25,989 bases of DNA, from the NCBI GenBank assembly GCA_019649035.1, contig BMAT01004904.1:412508-438496 (forward strand), in the 5' to 3' direction. This DNA is from Elysia marginata. Lineage: Eukaryota > Mollusca > Gastropoda > Plakobranchidae. The translations under genes were made by a program, and so were the position numbers. Under the pieces are notes generated by a model. It was not told where the DNA came from. It made no database searches and saw only the letters and a list, made by a program, of their open reading frames with translations. Positions 9,431-18,984 of the stretch are shown piece after piece; positions within the stretch are counted from its first letter, which is position 1; each line of letters opens with the position of its first letter.

Positions 9431-9569
9431 ATTTCAGTCATTCTCCAAGAATGTCTAAAACTTTTAGGTATTTCTGGAAATGCCTGGTCGAAGCAGGGAA
9501 TACTAGGGAATGGCTGAGCTTTCAGGCATTCCCTGAAAATGACTAGTTTCCTGGTTTGACTCAGATACA
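9431..9569 (-). repeat. Right terminal inverted repeat of the Ginger-type element
   Basis: Read on the minus strand it starts TGTATCTGAGTCAAACCAGG, matching the left end after a few bases of difference. The match extends through the GAATGACTGAAAT block at about 9431. Confidence 0.85.
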
Positions 9570-9642
9570 AATCACATTTTGAGCAAGGAAAATTTGAGAA
9601 AAAAATAAAGTAAAATGCGTCAGAAGATGCCAGGTCATTGAG

Positions 9643-9702
9643 CTAATTGACAAACAAAACACCAAAATTGACAGAATTGTCTAGAATTGCTGTGTCAATT
9701 AG
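9643..9702. repeat. Short inverted repeat, possible hairpin
   Basis: CTAATTGACA (9643-9652) and TGTCAATTAG (9693-9702) are perfect reverse complements 40 bases apart, just outside the Ginger-type element. It may be a chance match or a tiny MITE-like remnant; no target duplication was seen. Confidence 0.4.
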
Positions 9703-11150
9703 TTGAAGTTTACAAACCTGTTAAAACGCGGACTTAGACTTGATATGACCTACTATCGATAACTCGGCCCAACACCCTTACCGTTTCCTCCTTTAAAGCA
9801 ACGTTAAACTCTTCGAGGCGAAAATAAAAAGTTTTTGTTTATTTAAAAAAATGTCTTGTGCAATAAAAAAAAGATGATTACTGACGGTCCTTTTTAGAAA
9901 AAGTAGAATATTAGGAGATTCACTATAATTTAAATATTTATAAAATAAGACGATCTTACAGCCTATGAGAGGTTTTTTCAATGTTCACACATTTTGACAC
10001 AACATGAATCTAGGTGACAACTCACCTCATTGCGAGCATAATTCTCTCCCCGCCAGAACCGACGAGCGTACCGAAATTAGTAGATAAACGTTTGACGTTC
10101 GGTTAATTACAAACAATATTAACTTTAGTATGTCTGTGGCTGTAAACTTAATCGGTTGGTCTCAGTTATTCTTTTAGATAATTAGAGAATTTTAATGCGC
10201 AGACCTAATAAGGCGATTTTCCTATGCTTTGACCTCAAATCTGTTTAGGTTTAACGAAAGCATAGCGTTGGTTATCCTTAGATTAAGCGCAAACATAACC
10301 CTCCGAGATTTACACTGTTCAAATCAACGCATTTCTAGCGTGATCTGGAGATAAATATTCGGCCTTGAATTTAGAAAGTCCCAGGTTCGAATCGTGGGTC
10401 TAAGGTCGTAGTTTTCACATCAACTCAGGCAGTTGAAGGATTTCCAAGCTCTGGTTAGTATAAAATATTATGAACATGTGAACTCTACAGTTGAGCGCTG
10501 TCACCAACAGCTAGCTACTCCTCTAGGAGTTCAGAAGGTACAATGGCTCTTTACAGCTATTCAGGGAACTTATGTAAAACAGCAGTGGTTATATCGCTCT
10601 ATATTGTCACTTATTTCATATCTCGTTCAATCTAATCTTCCAATTCGGATGACACTTAATTCTTTGAATAGCGAGTGACTGATTGGCAAAACAGATATTT
10701 ATGCTTTATTTGTGTGGAAAACATAAAGTCAACTTTTAACAAAGGCATTAACTCTTTAATTTTAAGTAGCTTCAACTTAGGTTATTAGTTGAAAGTATGG
10801 AAAAAGCACATTATGAGACACTTGAAAAGGTTATTTTATCTTTGTAATTTGATCAAAAGATTGAGTTTTCTTGAAACACTACAAAATTTTCAAAAGTGTG
10901 TGTGTGGGCGCGGGGGGGGGGGGGGAGGTGTAAAGATGTAGGAAAGGTAGTTACAATTTTCAATTAAAAAAATTACAGAAACATTAAAAACATCACGAAA
11001 TAAAACACATTTTTAATAATTGTTAGTAAATGGTAATAATAAGATTCAAGCTTGTCGTGAGCGTTAATGAAAATGAAGATGTTGTTATGTTCTTATATTA
11101 AATATTTTTTTTAATTAGCTTGACACAATGACATGGCTATATTCAAAGCA
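9703..11150. other. AT-rich spacer, no gene seen
   Basis: An 81-codon plus-strand frame at 10433-10678 has no recognisable motif. The region contains the tRNA-like arm described at 10366-10415 and a run of 13 G (about 10912-10925) after a GTGTGTGG stretch. Confidence 0.5.
10366..10415 (+). repeat. tRNA-like T-arm / B-box remnant
   Basis: The sequence CCCAGGTTCGAATCGTGGG contains a perfect B-box core (GGTTCGAATC) in a T-arm that pairs with one mismatch. No convincing D-arm or A box is visible upstream, so this is probably a SINE head or decayed tRNA fragment rather than a gene. It is not a copy of the SINE at 5310. Confidence 0.35.
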
Positions 11151-11226
11151 GTCAAACAGCTAAACCTGAAAAGAAAGGCGAACAACCAAGTAGAGGAGAC
11201 GAACACGGAAAAATAACCACCCAGCT

Positions 11227-11949
11227 AACACCGACGACGTAATATTAATTGCATCCCAAAACATTAACACAGCAGAGGTTCAAGTACATTTAATTTAAAG
11301 GCAGAAATTCTTTGTCAATGATGAAAAAATAGAATTATCGAGCGTACCACAATGAACCGAAACGAGACCATCTGGAAAACGATAAAAAACAACAACAGGA
11401 ACACTCATCGGAGAAAGTAAAGCTCACAAATGAAGAGAAAACAGCATTCCACTGTAGGGCTTGCAAAACTTGAAAAAAAATTGGGTTCTCGGCGACAAAC
11501 TCAAAACCAATAAAAAGATAAATATATATACAGCGCTAGTTTAATCATTGTTAACAGACAATTATGGTACATGACACTATCAGAAACCGTAGGAAATCAG
11601 CTAGATGCGTCCTATAGAAAGCAGCTTGAGAAAGTGATAGGAATAAGATACCAAGTAACAATCGCAAATAAGTCCTTTTAAAAAATTTATATATACATCT
11701 CAGAGAGCCGCTGGTGCCTATTTGGGCATATTTCAAGGAGAGACAAACGCATTCCCGCAAATAAAGAAACTAACCTTTTTTAATACACAGAACGACAAAT
11801 TCCAAAGGAGATCATATTAAGCTACCTTACCTGTTGAAATCAACAACGACTTCACCCGAAAAGTAAAACCACTCACCCTCGAACGCAAAAATGACAAACG
11901 AAAAGACATCACACAACAGAAAAGCCAGTGGAGTGAACTTGCAGCATGA
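11227..11949 (+). pseudogene. 3' end of an RTE-like non-LTR retrotransposon (reverse transcriptase remnant)
   Basis: Several frames together follow the C-terminal half of an RTE-like reverse transcriptase: DDVILIAS (11233 onward, the catalytic Asp pair, with the preceding Tyr-Ala lost), FFVNDEKIELSSV, IYTALV, LWYMTLSETVGNQLDA, YRKQLEKVIGIRY, SRWCLFGHISRRDKRIPA and finally LPVEINNDF...SQWSELAA with a TGA at 11947-11949. Order and spacing fit the family. Frameshifts and stops occur throughout, so it is inactive. The 5' part with the endonuclease and most of the polymerase is missing, which is normal for 5'-truncated LINE copies; the upstream edge lies somewhere around 11150. The exact clade should be treated as provisional. 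Confidence 0.75.
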
Positions 11950-14079
11950 ATACCGGATGACTGAGAGGCGAGGTGCCTTAAGTCAGGCTGGTCATGTGTG
12001 CTCAACGCTCAGCAAAGGTTTTTTAAATAGTATTATGTCTATGATTTGATGAAAAAAAACCTTTATAATGAAAGTGTAAGCAGTTCTTTTCTTACAATTC
12101 AGCAGCCATGCTATCAGACTTTTAAATCGATAACAAATATCTTTTCTTAAAATTTTAGATGAGGAAGATCAATAAGGCAGAAAATGTTAAACTGCACTTT
12201 ATTTACTCTCTGTAATACATAAAAAAGAAAGCAATGACGATGTCAACATTTATAATTTAACGAATGACATGATTTTGCAGTTAAAAAATTGGGCAATAAA
12301 TTCCATCCATTTAGGCACGTTACGCACTTTCCAATGTAATCTTCAGATACCAGGTGGGTACACCAAAACAAATCGGACAAAAATTATGAAAAAGCTGAAA
12401 GTCCAACTCACAGAAAAGTGTTGAAATTTATAATGCTTGCAGAAAATATTTAATGGTAACTGTCTCAATTTTATATTTCGATTAAGAGGATGAACAAAAA
12501 ATTCACAAGAATGTTGAAACGACAGTTTAGAAAAAAAAACCTCAGGTAGACAGGCTTTTGAACTCTTTAACTGTAAGGCTTTAATAAAAGAAATCCTCAA
12601 TATTTTGAAAGAAAGCATATGATTATAGAGTTTTTGTTTTATAACAATACAAAAATCGATACCTCAATTAAATACAGCTCTGTTGGCTGTCTTGCAAATT
12701 GATCATCCTCGTCAGAACAGAACACAATCGAGCGAAAATCTTAACAAATACGAAGAAACTACATTTTGATAATTAGGACTCCCTTGGTGAAGAATAATAC
12801 AAAGACCTAAAGATCACTGAACCCAGGACGTCTTGTTGTTATCACCGGGAAAAATACAAGAGAATGAATAAAGAGCAAGACTCGGAAAAATCTACAGTTT
12901 CTTTAATTATCTTTAACGTGTTCTCCATGTTCACTGAGCATGTATAAACCCGTTAAAAAATCTGTGAATCTCAACCAGAATGCGATAACAATATATAACA
13001 AATATTTGGATTAAGAAACTTTAATCAGGTATTAGGGATACACACAAAAACATGCAAACAAGAAGACATTGAGTATCTATAAAAGAACAAGAATGCAACC
13101 AAACGTAGTCTATATGGTTCTGTTTCGCCATATTTGTATAAATATATTTTATGGTCTCCGCAACACAGGGGGGCTCTGGAGCTGGTAATTGGCGTTGAAG
13201 TAGGCCTGTCGGACAAACAACCTCTCGCGGTTATTGTTCTTAAAAATGCATTAACCGATTTCATCTCTTCATGCAAATATTACGGCACATCTTGTCAAAC
13301 TAATATCCGCACGGAAATCTTTACTGCCTTTTACAATTTCGTTCCCATTTTGGTGTGTCTAGGAGATGAGGAAATGCTCGGTTAGTGTGTCGTCACTTAG
13401 CTCAATTAATAAGAGATGAAGATCGCTCGCGTTCTATGTTTCTTATAAGCTCTCTTTTTTTTCGCACAATTTCTCATACACAACCAGCCAGGAGATACAG
13501 AGACAATATCTCTGCATTTTAGAATACTGCCATGTTCGCAACATGAACATAATCATTTCATAATTATTCTCTGTTTCTCTGTCTCTACCTGTCTGTCTCT
13601 CTGAGAGTTGATCCATTTTTAAGAGTTACCCTGAACAAGATGCCTCGTGTATTCTTTTCATATTAATTTTCAGAATAGAACTGACGTATCATAATGTCAA
13701 TTTGATTGTCTGTGTGCGTTGCCATAGGACCAAAAAATAACATCAAATTACTGGAATATAGACTTTTTTGGCAATTTTTTATCCAGTTCAAAACCAAAAC
13801 TTGGCTTTTCTTCATTACAGAAAAATATTATAATTATGCTAACATTGAAATGATTTTAAATTAACTTCCTACTGCCTTTTGATTTGTAGGTTTGCCAGAC
13901 ACAGAATAGACCCACACTCAGAGAAAAAATAAAAAAAAAACTGTACAAGTTTGCGATAGTTGACCAAAACCCTTAGTTGAAGCTTTACGTCTAAAAGATA
14001 TCGATAAATATTTATTTAAATGAAGTTGATTGCTAATGAAGCTAAAATATATGAGCTTTTCAACGTATTTCCAACATAT
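11950..14079. other. AT-rich spacer, no gene recognised
   Basis: Overlapping 83-codon frames on both strands at about 13025-13385 fall in a slightly more GC-rich patch (13140-13260), but neither translation shows a known domain. A CT-rich stretch lies near 13570-13605. Nothing else could be supported. Confidence 0.45.
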
Positions 14080-14279
14080 TTGTTCACGCTATATGAAGAC
14101 CTTAATTAGTTTGTGTCAAGAAATGTATCCGACTACCGATGGTCAATGTATATCCTATTTTTCTTTAATTTTGTACATCCACCTTTTGTTTTTCTTCTGT
14201 TTGTTTTGAATTGTTAATGGATTATGTTTTGTACAAAATTGTCCTTATCTCAGCATTGTTTGTTTGGGTAGATATACTG

Positions 14280-14346
14280 TTGTAAAGAGCTTCAAGCTTC
14301 ACGTAGGAAGAGGCGCTAGAAAATAACTTCATTATTATTATTATTA
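14280..14346 (+). mobile_element. CR1-like LINE 3' terminus
   Basis: TTGTAAAGAGCTTCAAGCTTC, then GTAGGAAGAGGCGCTAGAAAATAA, followed by an (ATT)n tail, has the layout typical of CR1-family 3' ends: a conserved GTAAAGCGCTT-like box, GCGCTATA-like box and ATT microsatellite. The bases upstream to about 14080 may be its 3' untranslated region, but no coding remnant is recognisable. It differs from the CR1 tail at 17375-17455, so it comes from another subfamily. Confidence 0.55.
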
Positions 14347-14707
14347 ATTGTCACAAACGCAGCGCCAAATCAACGCTGAGACAAGTATTAATCAATTAAA
14401 TGTGTCTCTTTAACCTTCATCAGTTCAAACTTGTATTGCCAGACGAAGAAACAGACATGGGTTATTTATTGATATAGCCATTAAGACTGCCCCCCCACAC
14501 ACACACACAAACACATCATCGATGATAAGAAAACAATCTAAAAACCTATAACGGGGTTCGATATGTAACCAGACAATGTGTAAGTCATAATAACAAATAT
14601 TTGACAAGACATAAAAGGCTTAGTTTACCCTCAAAACGAGCATCTCCACCCGACTTGTCAACTTTTAAAAAATACAATAAACAATTATGCATTTTAGTAT
14701 AGTATGG

Positions 14708-14721
14708 TTGCAAATTTGCAA
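14708..14721. repeat. Perfect palindrome TTGCAAATTTGCAA
   Basis: A 14-bp perfect palindrome at the left flank of the piggyBac remnant. A related one, GTTGCAATTTTGCAAC, lies at 20483-20498 on the right side. They could be subterminal transposase-binding sites or chance. Confidence 0.4.
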
Positions 14722-15370
14722 TTGTAGGCATTACAGCGCATAGACCTGAAAAGGGGGATGGTTGCAGCTATGTGCACAAAGGCTTGAAAGCTAGAAAATG
14801 TGGTGGTTGTAAATTTCCTAATATATGGGAACTAACAACCACAATCTATAGGACTAGTAAGTTAAATTTCTTTAGTTTTAGCTCCAATTTCAAGCATCAC
14901 TTTTAAACACATTAGTATTAAACAACACATTATTAATGTATAATCCCTGGTACATGAACTGGGTACACAACTCTCTCAGTAAACCTTCCAAATAAAAGCT
15001 CAAAACCAAAACAAATATCAGATAGTCATAACAATTCAAAAGCATGCATTATTCATTTAAATAGATGTTAACAACAATGTCCAGAAACCGACGTTATCAA
15101 AACAAAGTATTGTAGAAAGAAACCCTCAACATATAGACATTTTGAAACAACAGGGGAAGATGGATTAAATAAAACAAGAAAAAAGAGATTGAGAAAATTA
15201 TATATAAATACTTATTGGTCAAATGGATTTGAGAAAAGAACTTACATTTACTTTAGGAGTGCACTACGATTAATATCGACCAAATGGAAACTAAAGGAAT
15301 AAGAAAGTAACAAAAGAAGTTTTTGACACACACCAGCCTTTACAAAAAAAAATTATCTTAGTTGTTACTT

Positions 15371-16340
15371 TCAAAGGTACATGTCAAAACAGTTTTTCTT
15401 CTTTTTCACAAAGAGTCTGACATTGCACTTTTTAAACTTAGTTTCGCAGAGCCCACTTTTACAATGGGAGTATTTTGCTCTGTCTGTGAAACTAATTTGA
15501 TGGTCCATGCCATCATGGCGGCCCTCGAATGGTGGCCCCACTCGTGGCTTCTTTCTTTGTATAAGAGGAGTTGTGGTCTCAGAAACAGCTATTTCTTCTA
15601 AAGATGGCCTGCCCCTTTTCTTGAATGTCTCTACTTTGATCAGGCACGTGGCCACGTGTGATTAAATTAAAAAAAAATTATTATATTCCTAATGTAAATT
15701 ATCCACGCGTTGGCTATGGCAATCTTGATAGTGAACTAAAAGATGTGCATGTAGCACCGTATTGACCTTATGTGGAATCTTCACTTGGCACAAATTCTGT
15801 TGAAATAGACTTCTCCGCCGATGTAGTGGTTTTAGAGCTTTACATTCTGAGCTCTTGTGACAGGCTTGGTAGATTTTGTTTTCTTGCCCCACCTGCTAAC
15901 GTTTTCAGCCCCAATGTGGAACGACAGCAGGGTCACACACTTTGTGTCCACCCATCGGATAGGTATTATTTCGTACCCCCCCCCCTTCCCCCCTTCCCTC
16001 TGCTTCTAAAATCTTATCCCTTTTAGGTCACAGCCTGGCAAACAGTTTTAAAGACAGTTCCTGTGTAATGAATTCCACTTTCTTAAAGTTTCTCAATCTG
16101 TTAAACGCCACTGAAAAAGCTACCCGCGCATACTTTATAGTCCTTACTTTCAGGAAGAGCTGCTGCTAGCGTCAGGACGACATTAAAGCCGAGGTCCAGA
16201 GAGTTACCCTCATCAATAAGTAGCCGCAGTTTGCTGGTGGGTTTGTTGGGAACATGGTCAGGGGTGGCTGATCGTAAAGAAGTTGCGGACATAGGTCTAG
16301 ATCTTGAGGATGGTGATGGTCTAGGTATAGGATCAAGTAT
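15371..16340 (-). pseudogene. piggyBac transposase, C-terminal half
   Basis: Read from 16340 downward, the pieces follow piggyBac order. First a segment with NVVLTLAAALPESKDYKVC, where relatives have the second catalytic Asp (FFDNWF-like) but here SFF follows. Then GIHYTGTVFKT; RWGKKTKSTKPVTRAQNVKL; NHYIGGE (the GGVDxxD motif carrying the third Asp, degraded); a MHIF...IANAWIIYIRN segment; and finally GRPSLEE with a Cys-rich tail (HCKSGLC, KKC, NCF) ending MYL and a stop at 15371. The tail is the cysteine-rich zinc-binding domain that contacts the transposon ends. Stops and frameshifts are frequent between pieces, and two of the three catalytic Asp positions are altered, so it cannot be functional. 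Confidence 0.85.
15645..15658. repeat. Perfect palindrome with two CACGTG E-boxes
   Basis: CACGTGGCCACGTG is a 14-bp perfect palindrome formed by two CACGTG hexamers joined by GG/CC. It lies within the degenerate piggyBac C-terminal coding sequence, so it may be incidental. Confidence 0.5.
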
Positions 16341-16344
16341 GTCA

Positions 16345-17455
16345 GACAAATTCACATTGTCTTCTAGTGCACTTCAAGGTTCTGTTCTGGGTATTTTGCT
16401 CTATACTATGTTCACAAATCCTGTAGGAGACATTGTGAGATCTCATAATACCAAATTTCACGCATGTAGTCGACACACAATTGCATTTGTCATGCCCTAG
16501 GCTAGATGTGACAGGCTTAGTTGGCTGAATGGGTGCATCCTTCGAAGATATTCAGAAATGATTGATAGAAAACAAACTAAAAATGAATGAATACAAGACA
16601 GAGATAATTCTTTGTAACAAAAGTACAATGCTTGACTCCAGTAACATATCATACACACAAATTGGAAATGAGTATGTTACTTTTAGCGAGAAGGCCAAAA
16701 ACCTGGGAGTTTACTTAGATAACAAACTCTTTATGGATCTACAAGTAAATAACTTGTGCAAAGAAATGTATTGTGAATTAAGAGTAAACAACTTGTGCAA
16801 ACCAATGTATTTGGAATTAAGACGCATTACTCAAATTTCAAGTTTTCTGGATAAAAAATCAGATCTTGATTTCATCTTTTTTAACTTCTAGACTAGATTA
16901 CCGATACTCACTTCTTGCTGGTTTAATTACAGAATCTATTAATAAACTACAACTTTTTCAAAACAGAGCAGCTAGGCTAAGAAAACTTTAGAGAGAACGT
17001 GTTACCCCAGTATTAAAATCCCTCCATTGGCTGCCTGTAAAATCCAAAAATCCAGAATATATTATAAAATCGCCCTTCTCTGTTTCAAATGTGTAAAAAA
17101 CAAGGCACCTGAATACTTCAAAAACATTATCACAGCGTAAACCCCATCCAGGCAATTGAGATCAACTTAAGAATCTTTTGAAGTTCCAAATGCTAATTTC
17201 AAAGCAGGAGAAAGAGCCTTCCATTCAATTGCCCCAAAAACTTCGAACTCCTTCCACAACGAATTGAAGGGTATGAAATCAGAACGTTTTTCTTTTCATT
17301 TATTTTTGCATGTTCGAGATATGAAAGTAAAGTATGTATGTAATGTGATGCCATCTTGTATTTTGTAAAAACCTGTACAGCGCTTAGAGCCCGTTTGTAA
17401 ATTATGCGGTATTAAGTTCACCGTTTAATTATTATTATTATTATTATTAATTATT
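16345..17455 (+). mobile_element. 5'-truncated CR1-like LINE inserted in the piggyBac gene
   Basis: Plus-strand frames follow the 3' half of a CR1-type polymerase: ALQGSVLGILLYTMFTNPVGDIVR; VDTQLHLS, where the YADDTQL motif has lost its first residues; IENKLKMNEYKTEI; AKNLGVYLDNKL; INKLQLFQNRAARL; VTPVLKSLHWLPVK; and GERAFHSIAPK. Frame changes separate several of these. A near-exact local duplication (AAGTAAATAACTTGTGCAAA-type, 16742-16763 and 16782-16803) repeats a short coding block. The 3' end has ACAGCGCTTAGAGCCC (about 17377) and an ATT microsatellite tail at about 17426-17458. The domain order, lack of the 5' half and tail are all typical of a dead CR1 copy. Confidence 0.82.
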
Positions 17456-17459
17456 ATTG
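17426..17459 (+). repeat. (ATT)n tail of the CR1-like element
   Basis: An ATT microsatellite of about 11 units with one AATT break forms the LINE's 3' tail and adjoins the Helitron-like terminus. Confidence 0.75.
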
Positions 17460-17647
17460 CTAGTCATGGCAACCCGTGCTTCGCATCGGTTACTGATTGG
17501 GTACATGTAATAGATACCGCCAACTTTATTTCTACCTTCCGTGATCTCTTTTTGCCATCTCCTTAAAGTCTCAGTCTATCTGACTTTCTTTCTCACCCTT
17601 ACTTCATTTTTCTCATTTTACTGATCCCCCCCCCTCTCAAAATCTCC

Positions 17648-17948
17648 AACTGTTTCCCACCCTGATACCTCTATTCTAGCCTGGAAAGAATAAAGAATAA
17701 TTGTACATTGCTATCTCTTTCTTGTATTTCCATTATAGTTTCTCTTTGCCTGAATCACTAGTTCTCTCTGTTTTAACGGAAACGTAAGGGCCTCTCTCTC
17801 TCCATCTTGCCTCTCACTAAATCCCTCTGTAGATTTCTTCCTCTTCTTCACCTACATCTAGATCTAGCTCGATGCCAGCCTTTAAATAAAGCTTTTAGAT
17901 CATCTATAAATANTTACATGAATGATATAAGCTAATGGGCCAGCAACC
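17648..17948 (+). repeat. Tandem duplication, unit 1
   Basis: About 300 bp, matched by unit 2 at an initial offset of 308 bases. Shared blocks include CCTCTATTCTAG, CATTATAGTTTCTC, CCCTCTGTAGATTTCTTCCT, TCTTCTTCACCTA, AGCTCGATGCC and ATGATATAAGCTA. It contains the window's single ambiguous base (N at 17913). Confidence 0.85.
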
Positions 17949-17955
17949 TCGAAAC

Positions 17956-18100
17956 CTCTGTTTTCCACCCTAGTGCCTCTATTCTAGACTGTAAGGAATA
18001 AAAAAATTGTATACTGCAACCTCTTTCTTGTGCTTTTCATTATAGTTTCTCCTTACCTATAGTCAGTATTTCTCTCTGTTCTAATGCAAAGGTAATAGTC

Positions 18101-18139
<39 letters not shown>

Positions 18140-18308
18140 TTTTCTTTCTTTCTATCTCTCTCCACCTTGTTTCTCACTCTATCCCTCTGTAGATTTCTTC
18201 CTCTTCTTCACCTAGATCTAGATCCAGCTCGATGCCGGCCTTAAGACAACGTTTTTAGATCATTGATAAATGCCAATACATGAATGATATAAGCTATTGG
18301 CCAGCAAA
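17956..18308 (+). repeat. Tandem duplication, unit 2, with CT expansion
   Basis: Second copy of the unit at 17648. It is longer mainly because of a CT/CTCT microsatellite at about 18103-18150, where unit 1 has only a short CTCTCTCTC. The rest aligns with modest divergence, so the duplication is not very recent. Confidence 0.85.
18103..18150 (+). repeat. (CT)n microsatellite
   Basis: A nearly pure CT run followed by CTTT-rich sequence within the second tandem unit. Confidence 0.85.
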
Positions 18309-18309
18309 C

Positions 18310-18984
18310 AAAATAATATATTTGTAAAGAAAGTTCTAGAATTCGTTCATTTTGTTCATTAAGCTTTTCGCCTAATTTGCGATTTGAACAGAAAAGAAGA
18401 AACATGGCTTGAACTAAGCTTAACAATAATTCACGCACACCCGTTTCAAAGAAAAAAGCAGTAATATAGGTGTAGATCTACATTTTATTTAATCATTGTC
18501 AGCAAACCGAAAGCCTTCTAGAATACCAAAAAATTCATTCATTAAAGTTATTGTTTTCCCAACTGCATTAGCTTGAAAATTTACAGTAGCGATGACGCGC
18601 AAAGCATGATGTAAAAATCATTCATAAAATCTACTATTATATTGTTCAAATTTGCATTTGGCACTATATTCTTTCATCGTATATTAAATTTAATCAGCAC
18701 CAGCGCAACGCGTCATTTCGACGTTCAAGTAAAACCAAAAATAGATTTAAAATGAAGAAAATATTTAGATAGGCACCACAATTTTTACAAAAATTAAAAA
18801 AGCATAATTGTTTGGAGAGATCATAGACCATTCTAAATACCCTCTTACATCGCTTTAATGTGATTTAAAATGAATAAGCTAATTTTCCCAATTTTAAGCC
18901 TCCCACAAAAAAGCCTTTTCTGGCTGAAAGTTCACCTCTCCTTCCGTTATAGTAAGATTCTTTGCATTATTATCTTGAAGAAGT
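18310..18984. other. AT-rich segment between insertions, no gene seen
   Basis: It lies between the Helitron-like repeats and the piggyBac N-terminal half. A 65-codon minus-strand frame at 18241-18438 has no recognisable motif. The right edge of the inserted material must lie within this stretch or at its end. Confidence 0.45.

Larger units (their letters stand above)
7336..9569 (+). mobile_element. Ginger/KRBA2-type DNA transposon with inverted ends
   Basis: The unit is bounded by long inverted repeats (7336-7465 and 9431-9569) whose outermost bases both read TGT when read inward. Inside, on the plus strand, are pieces of one integrase-type protein in the expected order: N-terminal segment, HH half of the zinc-binding region, post-zinc linker, catalytic core. 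Ginger elements are DNA transposons whose transposase is related to LTR-retrotransposon integrases and which start with TGT. The protein resembles the host gene KRBA2 and its many invertebrate relatives. No convincing target duplication was found at the edges, so the exact boundary is uncertain by a few bases. A SINE (8396-8696) and a pyrimidine-rich block (about 7866-8290) interrupt the gene. Confidence 0.75.
17460..18310 (-). mobile_element. Possible non-autonomous Helitron (5' limit unknown)
   Basis: On the minus strand the sequence ends with a 21-nt imperfect hairpin (17471-17491; stem AACC..GGTT and TGC..GCA around a GAA loop, two mismatched pairs). The nearby end CTAG follows at 17463-17460. 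Helitrons end with a short GC-rich hairpin followed about 10 nt later by CTRR, and insert in AT-rich targets; here the neighbour is the ATT tail of a LINE. No Rep/helicase coding sequence is present, and the other end (TC start) was not located. The base after CTAG is C rather than the usual T. Confidence 0.4.

Noticed and set aside
9313-9570. Minus-strand frame resembling the plus-strand frame at 7195-7431
   Set aside because: The shared peptide is the transposon's inverted ends translated from both sides, not a protein family.
10433-10678. 81-codon plus-strand frame
   Set aside because: It lacks any motif, and its start is not an ATG.
13025-13385. Overlapping 83-codon frames on both strands in a slightly GC-richer patch
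   Set aside because: Neither translation is recognisable and there is no splice or codon evidence; it was left as an unexplained patch.
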